28,726 nt of DNA from a virus. The translations under genes were made by a program, and so were the position numbers. The stretch covers positions 1 to 28,726 of IMG/VR virus record IMGVR_UViG_3300013104_000066; one strand, 5' to 3'. Every line of letters starts with the position of its first letter. The first letter of the stretch is position 1. This document shows positions 1-4,906 of the stretch, piece by piece. Below the pieces are notes generated by a model. It was not told the DNA's origin. It was given only the letters and a program-made list of their open reading frames with translations, and searched no databases.

Positions 1-1
1 A

Positions 2-250
2 AGTGTTTGGCCAAGCTTTCAGGATGCTCTTTCACTTGGCGATCATTGTTTGGGGTGTATCGAGCTTTTTGTTGCTTGGTCAAAAATAGATATGCCTGAT
101 AGGTTAAGAGAAACTTACGCGGCTTCAGCGATTAATACTTTCGAAGCGATGAAAATTTTGATTGGAGAAAACAGGTCTGCAATTGAAATTTATTTCGAAG
201 ATAAGTTTGTTCCACTCCATCAGATGTTCAATGAAAAAAAACTGAAGTAA
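2..250 (+). CDS. Unknown protein, C-terminal part only
   Basis: The reading frame is open from the first bases of the window to a TAA at 248-250, so this is most likely the last 82 residues of a gene that begins upstream. A TTG at 50 could serve as a start but has no clear ribosome binding site before it. The visible part is a mixed helical, fairly acidic soluble sequence ending in Lys-rich residues, with no motif or membrane segment I recognise. It is more AT-rich than the phage genes to its right, so it could be a host gene or a late-acquired gene at the phage edge. Function is unknown. Confidence 0.4.
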   Translation, partial: SVWPSFQDALSLGDHCLGCIELFVAWSKIDMPDRLRETYAASAINTFEAMKILIGENRSAIEIYFEDKFVPLHQMFNEKKLK

Positions 251-352
251 ATGTGGTGGTATAAACGGCGCCCTCCGTGACCGGTGGTGGCAATTTGTTT
301 TGGGTTGGAGTATTACGGGTGACCGGCATGGAGCCGGATTTAGGAGAAGCAG

Positions 353-556
353 ATGACTCAAGAAGCAAAAATTGTTGCCCTAGAGCACCTCGTGGCCCAG
401 CTGGTAAATCAAATCCACAAGCTTGGCGGCGCTCGATCTGAAAACATCTATGAAGCGGCGATCGCTTCTGTCATGAACTCCGAATATATCGACGACCAAG
501 AACTCAAGTACGCCGCCAAAGGGGCGTTAGAAGACATGGCAACGGTAATCCGGTAG
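353..556 (+). CDS. Small conserved-looking protein of unknown function (67 aa)
   Basis: A good Shine-Dalgarno sequence (AGGAG at 341-345) stands 7 bases before the ATG, which supports translation. The protein begins with a heptad-like helix (VALEHLVAQLVNQI), suggesting a short coiled coil or dimerisation helix, followed by a second acidic helical part. No catalytic motif is visible. It faces the leftward gene ending at 605, with only 48 bases between the two stops. It may lie at the left end of the prophage or just outside it. I do not recognise a family. Confidence 0.55.
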   Translation: MTQEAKIVALEHLVAQLVNQIHKLGGARSENIYEAAIASVMNSEYIDDQELKYAAKGALEDMATVIR

Positions 557-604
557 CTATCGGGTCGCTGTATCGAATTCATCGGGTGCCAAGAGCTGAA
601 TGGT

Positions 605-988
605 TTATGACGGAATGTCGATTTCGTCTTCCGGCTCTGGGGGATCATCGGCAAGTGACTTCATGCCGGCGGCCTGAATAATGCGCGACACCTTTTCAGA
701 AACAACAAAAGGTGTCGTGACACACTTCAGCATCTTGGCCTGGGTTTCGAAGTCAGCCGCGATTAGGTTCCGCAGCAGGTTCTGATACACCTCCTGCTGG
801 TTGTTGAAGCCGTGGGCGGCCATGACCCGCTTAAGGTCAGGCTTGAACACGCCAGCCACCTCAACCGTAAACTTCTCGACGCCCAATGCAGCGTCCTTTG
901 CGGCAGCCTTCTCTCGCTTCTTGCGCTGCTTGATGGCTTCCGCTGTCAGCTGCGGCTCTTCCGTCGGGAGCTCCTGTACTTCGGCCAT
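605..988 (-). CDS. Phage protein of unknown function (127 aa)
   Basis: This is the last gene of the leftward small-gene operon. It starts at an ATG preceded by a good ribosome binding site (GAGGT, 7 bases upstream). The N-terminal 35 residues are charged and probably disordered (Glu/Pro-rich, then Lys/Arg-rich). The middle is helical, with the FNNQQEVYQNLL segment resembling an ordered helical core. The C-terminus is very acidic (PPEPEDEIDIP). Small proteins with this layout are typical of left-arm accessory regions of Pseudomonas prophages. I cannot assign a molecular role. A start at 1073 in another frame would run through this gene and is less likely. Confidence 0.65.
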   Translation of the reverse strand: MAEVQELPTEEPQLTAEAIKQRKKREKAAAKDAALGVEKFTVEVAGVFKPDLKRVMAAHGFNNQQEVYQNLLRNLIAADFETQAKMLKCVTTPFVVSEKVSRIIQAAGMKSLADDPPEPEDEIDIPS

Positions 989-1069
989 GGCCTACCTCTT
1001 CAATTCCGCTGGCCGGCAAGTCCAGCCAGGTCTGTCGGCGGCGCGTGGCCGCCCGGTTGATGGTTCGCT

Positions 1070-1384
1070 TCACTGAGGCCCCGGGAAGTTGATGCTGTTC
1101 TCGCGGGCTATGAGACGGGCGCGCTTCGTTTCCATGCCCATCTGTTTCGCTGCCTCGATGACGGTTAGGCCTTTGTCGGCCAGTTCCTTCAGGCGTGGTG
1201 CCAGCTTGTCGCGTTCGAGGCGCAGCTTGTTGCTGTGCGAGGTGCCAAACATTGCCTCGCGCTCACCGGAGACGCCCGGAGCAACCTGTTCGACTTGCTT
1301 GCCAGCGCCGAAGAACGCGTCCAACTGCTGGTTCAGGTTGTCGATCAGCTGGTCGCGCGGGTTTGGAAGTGGAACGCCGATCAT
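1070..1384 (-). CDS. Small phage protein with a C-terminal helix-turn-helix-like segment (104 aa)
   Basis: The start ATG overlaps the stop of the upstream leftward gene as ATGA, which points to translational coupling within one operon. Residues about 67-95 (LADKGLTVIEAAKQMGM followed by a basic helix) have the spacing of a helix-turn-helix, so DNA binding is plausible. Residues 1-50 are helical and polar (NPRDQLIDNLNQQLDAFF), possibly a dimerisation part. No enzyme motif is seen. The role is unknown; its place in the left operon fits an accessory regulator or host-takeover protein. The HTH assignment is by eye only. Confidence 0.6.
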   Translation of the reverse strand: MIGVPLPNPRDQLIDNLNQQLDAFFGAGKQVEQVAPGVSGEREAMFGTSHSNKLRLERDKLAPRLKELADKGLTVIEAAKQMGMETKRARLIARENSINFPGPQ

Positions 1385-1665
1385 GCCCGATCACCCGTCG
1401 GCATGCGCTTCACTCCGCTGGCGCGCGATTCCAGTTCCTGCGCGTAATTGACCGCTTCCTTGTAGCTGAAGCGGAAACAGCGGACCTTACCGGTGGCTAG
1501 CTCGGTGATGTGGTAGGCGTGTTCACCCTTTGCCACGACCTGGTAGCGAATCTTCTGCACGGGAGGTTCCTTGCCGATCAGTGAATAGAACTCGGCGGTG
1601 GCGACGATTGCGCGGAGGCGCAAGGCTTCAAGTCCTGCGGAGCGCTGCTGCATCAGTGGGTGCAT
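1381..1665 (-). CDS. Small phage protein of unknown function (94 aa)
   Basis: This is the first gene of the leftward operon. I chose the ATG at 1665 because GAGGT lies 7 bases before it; the frame stays open back to 1758, but that extension is Arg-rich, lacks a ribosome binding site and lies within the inverted repeat at 1700-1754. The protein has an N-terminal helix and then a beta-like stretch (KIRYQVVAKGEHAYHITEL) and a final helix (YKEAVNYAQELE). This looks like a compact alpha/beta protein. No known motif. It overlaps the next gene by 4 bases (ATGA). Confidence 0.6.
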   Translation of the reverse strand: MHPLMQQRSAGLEALRLRAIVATAEFYSLIGKEPPVQKIRYQVVAKGEHAYHITELATGKVRCFRFSYKEAVNYAQELESRASGVKRMPTGDRA

Positions 1666-1699
1666 GGCTGATACCTCGGTGGGTGGGTTGCGTGTATTC

Positions 1700-1754
1700 G
1701 TCAGCACTCGGCGCCGCCTGCTGGTTGCCGTTGGGCGCAGGGGAGAGTGCTGAC
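1700..1754. repeat. Perfect 10-bp inverted repeat with a 35-bp loop
   Basis: GTCAGCACTC at 1700-1709 is exactly complementary to GAGTGCTGAC at 1745-1754. Inside the loop GCGCC (1711-1715) can also pair with GGCGC (1734-1738), extending the stem. It lies directly upstream of the leftward gene starting at 1665, so it would fold in that gene's 5' leader RNA. It could be a leader structure or a protein-binding dyad. Confidence 0.5.
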
Positions 1755-1770
1755 GCAATAAACGCTGGAT

Positions 1771-1800
1771 AAAAGAAAGCCCGGTAGCACCCGGGCTTTC
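1771..1800 (-). terminator. Intrinsic terminator, leftward
   Basis: GAAAGCCCGG (1775-1784) pairs perfectly with CCGGGCTTTC (1791-1800) around a 6-base loop. Read leftward the stem is followed by TTTTATCC, giving a U-rich tail; read rightward the tail is weak (GTCTT). It therefore should stop leftward transcripts arriving from the PL region before they enter the 1665-605 operon, or act as an attenuator there. Confidence 0.65.
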
Positions 1801-1802
1801 GT

Positions 1803-1828
1803 CTTCACGTAGACCTCCCTACGTGAAG
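1803..1828. repeat. Perfect 10-bp palindromic hairpin
   Basis: CTTCACGTAG (1803-1812) and CTACGTGAAG (1819-1828) form a perfect inverted repeat with a 6-base loop, ACCTCC. The loop contains CCTCC (1814-1818), itself an anti-Shine-Dalgarno sequence that could pair with the GGAGG at 1850-1854. It lies in the expected leader of the 40-aa peptide gene at 1864. Confidence 0.5.
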
Positions 1829-1840
1829 GGGGTGAAAGTG

Positions 1841-1855
1841 CCTCCGCTAGGAGGG
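1841..1855 (+). promoter_or_regulatory. Hairpin sequestering the Shine-Dalgarno of the 1864 gene
   Basis: CCTCC (1841-1845) pairs fully with the ribosome binding site GGAGG (1850-1854) around the loop GCTA. The ATG follows at 1864 with 9 bases between. In the folded state the binding site would be closed, so translation of the 40-aa peptide and its coupled partner may be conditional. This is inferred from the sequence only. Confidence 0.5.
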
Positions 1856-1863
1856 CTTTGGTC

Positions 1864-1986
1864 ATGATCTATTTCATAGCGATCACCCTCACTGTCGCGC
1901 CGTTGGCATCTTGGCGGGCGCTCGCCTTTGCATTTAAAAAGTTCAGCTACTCTCAAAAGTCCAACAACAACTTTGGTCATGACTAA
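1864..1986 (+). CDS. Short hydrophobic peptide (40 aa), coupled to the zinc-ribbon gene
   Basis: This small ORF has a strong Shine-Dalgarno sequence (GGAGGG at 1850-1855) and its stop overlaps the next start as TAATG, so the two are likely translated together. The first half is hydrophobic (IYFIAITLTVAPLASW), followed by ALAFAFKKF and a polar tail. It therefore looks like a membrane-associated peptide with one inserted segment. Its leader contains two hairpins, one covering the ribosome binding site. Size, hydrophobicity and structured leader resemble type I toxin peptides, but there is no visible antisense RNA and no known family match. Function is unknown. Confidence 0.55.
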   Translation: MIYFIAITLTVAPLASWRALAFAFKKFSYSQKSNNNFGHD

Positions 1987-2186
1987 TGAGCGATGAAATT
2001 GCGGAACCTAAGTGCCCCTCGTGCGATGTCCGAGGCCTAGATAAAATTGTGAGCCACGATAGCGAGCAGCAACATGGCAGCGGCGATGCTTGGTTTCAAA
2101 TCGCAAGCTGTGCATCTTGTGGTCATGTCTATGGCGTCTTCGCCAAGATCACCAACAAAATAATCCCCAAAATTCCAGGCTATTAA
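1986..2186 (+). CDS. Small zinc-ribbon protein (66 aa)
   Basis: Two cysteine pairs, CPSC at residues 10-13 and CASCGHVYG starting near residue 42, form a zinc-ribbon of the rubredoxin-knuckle kind, about 30 residues apart. The rest is short and polar. The start ATG overlaps the stop of the 40-aa peptide gene (TAATG), and no independent strong ribosome binding site is seen, so translation is probably coupled. Small zinc-ribbon proteins of this form occur widely in Pseudomonas; their role is not known. It converges with the leftward LuxR-type gene ending at 2264. Confidence 0.7.
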   Translation: MSDEIAEPKCPSCDVRGLDKIVSHDSEQQHGSGDAWFQIASCASCGHVYGVFAKITNKIIPKIPGY

Positions 2187-2263
2187 CCTGTCAGCAATCG
2201 CTCTTCGGTTGTCATCCCAAGCAGCCCTCTTTCGAAGGCTGCTCAGCGATGCCCTGCCGTTGT

Positions 2264-2569
2264 TTAAGCGATAAAAACACCATCGTTCGATTCCCCAACT
2301 GGACCTTGAGGATTCGGACCGTCTGCCTGTCCTACGATGATTTCCCGCCGCATGGCCTCGGCCACCGCTGCTGACTGGCGCTGAACGCCCAGCTTGAACA
2401 TGGCGTTGGAGATCCGTTTCGCGACCGTTCCGGGCTCAACGTCGTGAGAGCGAGCGATCTGTTTGGCGGTAAGGCCCTGGGCAACTAAAAGCAAAAACTG
2501 AAGTTCTCTGCGAGCAAGCCCACGGCCGAGATGGCCGATCCATGTGCCGCTCTTGATGATTGATTCCAT
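2264..2569 (-). CDS. LuxR-type helix-turn-helix regulator (101 aa)
   Basis: Residues about 18-78 match the DNA-binding domain of the LuxR/FixJ family: RRELQFLLLVAQGLTAKQIA, then a second helix with GTVAKRISNAMFKLGV. There is no receiver or ligand-binding domain, so this is a stand-alone HTH protein. I placed the start at the ATG at 2569, which has AGAGG upstream; a TTG at 2611 would add 14 residues. It is the last gene visible in the leftward operon from the PL-like promoter at 2829-2878, so its expression is predicted to be CI-controlled. Its targets are unknown. The C-terminal 20 residues are disordered. Confidence 0.75.
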   Translation of the reverse strand: MESIIKSGTWIGHLGRGLARRELQFLLLVAQGLTAKQIARSHDVEPGTVAKRISNAMFKLGVQRQSAAVAEAMRREIIVGQADGPNPQGPVGESNDGVFIA

Positions 2570-2672
2570 GCTGGTGTGCCTCTCGGTTGATTTCCCAATG
2601 CGCCCGGCCAACCAGGCGCATCAGTGAAACTTTCCGTGTCCCTTCGGCGCTGCTGGCGCGGTACGGGCTCAT
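2436..2672 (-). CDS. Possible short ORF coupled to the 41-aa gene (78 aa)
   Basis: The ATG at 2672 overlaps the stop of the upstream 41-aa ORF (ATGA) and has GGAGG about 10 bases before it, so ribosomes could well enter this frame. The first 34 codons fill the gap to the LuxR-type gene; the rest overlaps that gene in another frame for 134 bases and has a random-looking Cys/Arg/Ser composition. Either it is a real overlapping gene or it only serves to couple translation to the regulator. No motif recognised. Confidence 0.3.
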   Translation of the reverse strand: MSPYRASSAEGTRKVSLMRLVGRAHWEINREAHQHGINHQERHMDRPSRPWACSQRTSVFAFSCPGPYRQTDRSLSRR

Positions 2673-2794
2673 TCAAGTTGTTCCTCCAGCCGCGGGCCTT
2701 TCGGCTTGTTCTCCCGCTGGATAACTGCTTTCGGCGCTTTACGCTGCGCGCCCGGGTCAGTTGCCAACCCTCTGAACCGTTCAGGCCGGTTCAT
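2669..2794 (-). CDS. First small gene of the PL-like operon (41 aa, basic)
   Basis: This is the first ORF after the predicted PL start point. Its ATG at 2794 has GGAAGG 5 bases upstream. The peptide is rich in Arg and Lys (10 of 41 residues) and ends with an acidic PRLEEQLE tail; it has no hydrophobic segment. It overlaps the following ORF by ATGA. The position equals that of the N antiterminator gene of lambda, and basic peptides can bind RNA, but the sequence has no clear arginine-rich motif of the N type, so an antitermination role is only a hypothesis. Confidence 0.4.
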   Translation of the reverse strand: MNRPERFRGLATDPGAQRKAPKAVIQRENKPKGPRLEEQLE

Positions 2795-2828
2795 CGCTGC
2801 CTTCCATCTGGCCGGTTGTTATCCGGCG

Positions 2829-2878
2829 ATGGATGAACATTACCTGCGGGTAACAATAATGGTCAATACCTGTAGGTA
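2829..2878 (-). promoter_or_regulatory. PL-like promoter with two repressor operators
   Basis: Leftward -35 TTGACC (complement of 2861-2866) and -10 TAATGT (complement of 2837-2842) are separated by 18 bases. Two operators of the form TACC-N4-GGTA flank and overlap these elements: TACCTGCGGGTA at 2841-2852 over the -10 side, and TACCTGTAGGTA at 2867-2878 next to the -35. The first is identical to the operator over the PR -10 at 3742-3753. Repressor binding would block polymerase. Confidence 0.75.
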
Positions 2879-2896
2879 ATTATTTTTCTCCGGGCG

Positions 2897-2920
2897 AAAA
2901 AAAACCCGCTGCTAAGCGGG
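2897..2920 (-). terminator. Intrinsic terminator of the repressor gene
   Basis: Read leftward, the stem CCCGCT/AGCGGG (2905-2910 with 2915-2920, 4-base loop) is followed by a run of eight T (complement of 2897-2904). It lies 24 bases after the repressor stop and before the PL operators, so it insulates the repressor transcript from the PL operon. Confidence 0.8.
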
Positions 2921-2943
2921 CTTCTTTCGAGACTATCTCGCCT

Positions 2944-3696
2944 CTACAGGAGGACTGAGTACCAGAACACTTTACCTATCACGATAATGTCTTTCTGCAG
3001 CATTTCTTCAGCGGTATAAACCTCGTCTGGATGCTCCTCTATGTTGTAGCTTCGCATCCTGATTCCGCCGCCTGGTGCCCGGTAAAGAGTCTTCACACGG
3101 AGTTGGCCGCCATGGTTTAGGGCGTACATCTTCCCATCTGTGACAGTCGTGCAACCTTGATCAACCCCTACTGTGCTGCCGTGGGGGAGTACTGGTTCCA
3201 TGCTGTTTCCGCTGACGCTAACGCATACCGCCTCGCTCGGCTGAACGTTTTGCCGCCGCAGCGTCATTTTGCCGAAGCGCAGTTTCTGTTTATTGGACGG
3301 CTCTACAACGGTCTTTCCATTGCCAGCGGATAGCTCTACTTCCTTGAGAAATGGCACGTACACCTCGTCATCGTCCAGCGGCGTGTCATCGTCCCAAACC
3401 GAAAATTCGCCCAAATATTCCGCGTTACCTTCGACCCTCGCCACCAGCTGCATGTCTTTTTGATCGAGCTGATAGCGCTCCAAGCCAAGCTTCTGCTCGA
3501 TCTCTCGAGCGAAGTCTTCGCCGATTTTTTTGCTGCCTGCGGATGACTGGGCTGTCGATAGGCAGCGTGAAATGTAATTGGCGCTCTTTCCTAAAGCATC
3601 GGCCAATCTGGCCTGCTTCCCATCAAAGCGCTGCTTCATAAGTGTCCGCAAGTTTTCGCGGCGAATATCTGAAATTTCCATCCGCAGATCATCCAT
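2944..3696 (-). CDS. CI-type phage repressor, S24/LexA-like self-cleaving
   Basis: The protein binds operators through an N-terminal helix-turn-helix (residues about 26-47, KQARLADALGKSANYISRCL) and carries a C-terminal S24 peptidase domain. Counting from the ATG at 3696, the cleavage site is Ala124-Gly125 (in ELSAGNG), the nucleophile is Ser165 (GNSMEP) and the general base is Lys202 (LRVKT). All key residues are present, so RecA-stimulated self-cleavage after DNA damage is expected. Length of about 250 residues fits the CI/PrtR-like family. A TTG at 3708 or an ATG at 3681 are other possible starts; none has a strong ribosome binding site. It is divergent from the Cro-like gene and flanked by operators on both sides. 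Confidence 0.9.
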   Translation of the reverse strand: MDDLRMEISDIRRENLRTLMKQRFDGKQARLADALGKSANYISRCLSTAQSSAGSKKIGEDFAREIEQKLGLERYQLDQKDMQLVARVEGNAEYLGEFSVWDDDTPLDDDEVYVPFLKEVELSAGNGKTVVEPSNKQKLRFGKMTLRRQNVQPSEAVCVSVSGNSMEPVLPHGSTVGVDQGCTTVTDGKMYALNHGGQLRVKTLYRAPGGGIRMRSYNIEEHPDEVYTAEEMLQKDIIVIGKVFWYSVLL

Positions 3697-3702
3697 CACT
3701 GT

Positions 3703-3757
3703 TACCAACAGGTAAATTCCCTATGGGTATTGCTTTGCGATTACCTGCGGGTAATAA
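3703..3757 (+). promoter_or_regulatory. PR-like promoter with three repressor operators
   Basis: Rightward -35 TTGCTT (3730-3735) and -10 TAATAA (3752-3757) are 16 bases apart. Three operator-like dyads lie here: TACCAACAGGTA (3703-3714), TCCCTATGGGTA (3718-3729, one mismatch to TACC-N4-GGTA) and TACCTGCGGGTA (3742-3753, over the -10). The outermost lies just before the repressor start, as OR3 does in lambda, suggesting autoregulation. The order and overlap mirror the PL side. Confidence 0.8.
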
Positions 3758-3784
3758 TCCGAGGCATCTAAAGGGAGGCCCGCC

Positions 3785-4015
3785 ATGCGGACAAAAAATC
3801 CTCAACTTCTTGAGTGGTTGAAAACAGCAACCGACGCATCTGTGGCGAAGACAGGTACCACTCGCGCGTATCTGCGAATGATTGCCTACGGACACAAGAC
3901 CGCTTCGGCGGAAATCGCTGCACGAACTGAATCGGTCACAGATGGAAAAGTCACTCGCCAGGCACTGCGGCCGGATGACTGGAAACAGATTTGGCCGGAG
4001 CTCTCGGTTGCTTAG
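3785..4015 (+). CDS. Cro/YdaS-like early regulator (76 aa)
   Basis: This is the first gene of the rightward early operon, divergent from the repressor, with a strong ribosome binding site (GGGAGG) before the ATG. Residues about 5-45 form a small helix-turn-helix unit (LLEWLKTATDASVAKTGTTRAYLRMIAYGHKT in overlapping helices), and the C-terminus ends with the RPDDWKQIWPEL motif typical of Cro-like YdaS family proteins of Pseudomonas and enteric phages. It is expected to bind the same operators as the repressor and favour lytic growth. A terminator follows at 4111-4140, as tR1 follows cro in lambda. Confidence 0.82.
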   Translation: MRTKNPQLLEWLKTATDASVAKTGTTRAYLRMIAYGHKTASAEIAARTESVTDGKVTRQALRPDDWKQIWPELSVA

Positions 4016-4110
4016 AAGCGCGTTCCATTAAGCAAATTATCCAGCAGAAGCGGCGGCCTTGGCAGTGCGTCGGACATGCTGGAAATCCATACAGTAAAAA
4101 ATCGCAGACG

Positions 4111-4140
4111 AAAAAAAGCCGGTGGCTAGACCGGCTTCTT
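4111..4140 (+). terminator. Intrinsic terminator after the Cro-like gene
   Basis: AAGCCGGT (4116-4123) pairs perfectly with ACCGGCTT (4130-4137) around GGCTAG, with A7 before and CTT after the stem. It could work in both directions. Its place between the Cro-like gene and the replication operon matches lambda tR1. The rest of the 150-base gap (4016-4165) shows no gene. Confidence 0.6.
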
Positions 4141-4165
4141 AAAACAACAAACTTCAGGGGCCAGT

Positions 4166-4906
4166 ATGAACACGAACGTCACCCCCGGCAATACCCCGAA
4201 TCCTGCGACACGTTTTGCTCGATCTCAAAACGTGTCGCGACACATGTCGTCTCGCGAGATCGCCGAACTGATCGGCAGCTCTCACGACAACGTGCTGAAA
4301 ACGATCCGTGCGCTGGTCGCGAAGGGTGTCGTTTCTTCAAACGACACCCCCTATGTGCACCCGCAGAACGGGCAGGTGTACCGCGAGTTCTTGCTTTCAC
4401 AGCGCGACACGTTGGTTGTTGTGTCCGGTTACAGCGTCGAGCTGCGTGCCCGGATCATTGATCGCTGGCAGGAGCTGGAAGCCCAAGCGGGCCAGTTCCA
4501 GATCCCGGCCACCTACGCGGAGGCACTTCAGGCTGCTGCTGATCAGGCGAAGGACAATCAAACCCTGCGCTTGGTCATCCTCGATCAGGCGCCGAAGGTT
4601 GCAGCCATCAACCGTCTGGCAGCCGCTGGCGGCGCGATCTGCATCACCGACGCTGCGAAGCATCTGCAGCTCAAACCTTCGAAGCTCTTCGCCTGGATGC
4701 AGCAGAACCGGTGGATCTTTCGCCGCCAAGGTTCCGGCCGCTGGACTGCCTACCAACCACGCATCACCTCCGGGCTCATGGTCCACAAAGTCACTGCTCT
4801 CAAGCCTGACTCAGAAACCGGTGCCGATCGTGCCGCTTTCGATCCTCTCGTTACCCCAAAGGGCCTTGCCCGTTTGGCCGAATTGAATATCGGAGCCTCG
4901 CTGTGA
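4166..4906 (+). CDS. Rha family regulator with KilAC antirepressor domain
   Basis: Residues about 27-110 match the Rha regulatory domain (MSSREIAELIGSSHDNVLKTI, then YREFLLSQRDTLVVVSGYS and RARIIDRWQELE). Residues about 115-235 match the KilAC/ANT C-terminal domain of phage antirepressors (ITDAAKHLQLKPSKLFAWM, RWTAYQ). Such two-domain proteins counter repressor activity or adjust lytic development. The ribosome binding site is weak (AGGGG). It follows a terminator, so production may depend on antitermination or on an internal promoter not resolved here. The gene overlaps the replication gene by GTGA at 4903-4906. Confidence 0.82.
   Translation: MNTNVTPGNTPNPATRFARSQNVSRHMSSREIAELIGSSHDNVLKTIRALVAKGVVSSNDTPYVHPQNGQVYREFLLSQRDTLVVVSGYSVELRARIIDRWQELEAQAGQFQIPATYAEALQAAADQAKDNQTLRLVILDQAPKVAAINRLAAAGGAICITDAAKHLQLKPSKLFAWMQQNRWIFRRQGSGRWTAYQPRITSGLMVHKVTALKPDSETGADRAAFDPLVTPKGLARLAELNIGASL

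Noticed and set aside
1-352. Left attachment site or host-phage boundary
   Set aside because: No tRNA end, direct repeat or integrase was found here, and the other prophage end is outside the window, so no att core can be matched.
861-1073. 70-codon minus-strand frame beginning with GTG in the overlap at 1073
   Set aside because: Its start overlaps the upstream stop, but most of it lies inside the better supported gene at 605-988 and its sequence is Arg/Gly-rich without motif.
1666-1758. N-terminal extension of the 1381-1665 gene to 1758
   Set aside because: The extension is Arg-rich, overlaps an inverted repeat and has no ribosome binding site, while the ATG at 1665 has GAGGT.
2220-2243. 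AGCAGCC/GGCTGCT inverted repeat between the convergent genes as a bidirectional terminator
   Set aside because: The 7-bp stem with 10-base loop has no T-run on either side; it may be chance.
2838-2840. ATG opening a 19-codon frame on the minus strand at the PL promoter
   Set aside because: It lies inside the predicted -10 region, upstream of the transcription start, so it would not be in the mRNA.
3991-4461. 156-codon plus frame between the Cro-like and Rha genes
   Set aside because: It runs through the terminator and out of frame into the Rha gene, with no ribosome binding site or motif.
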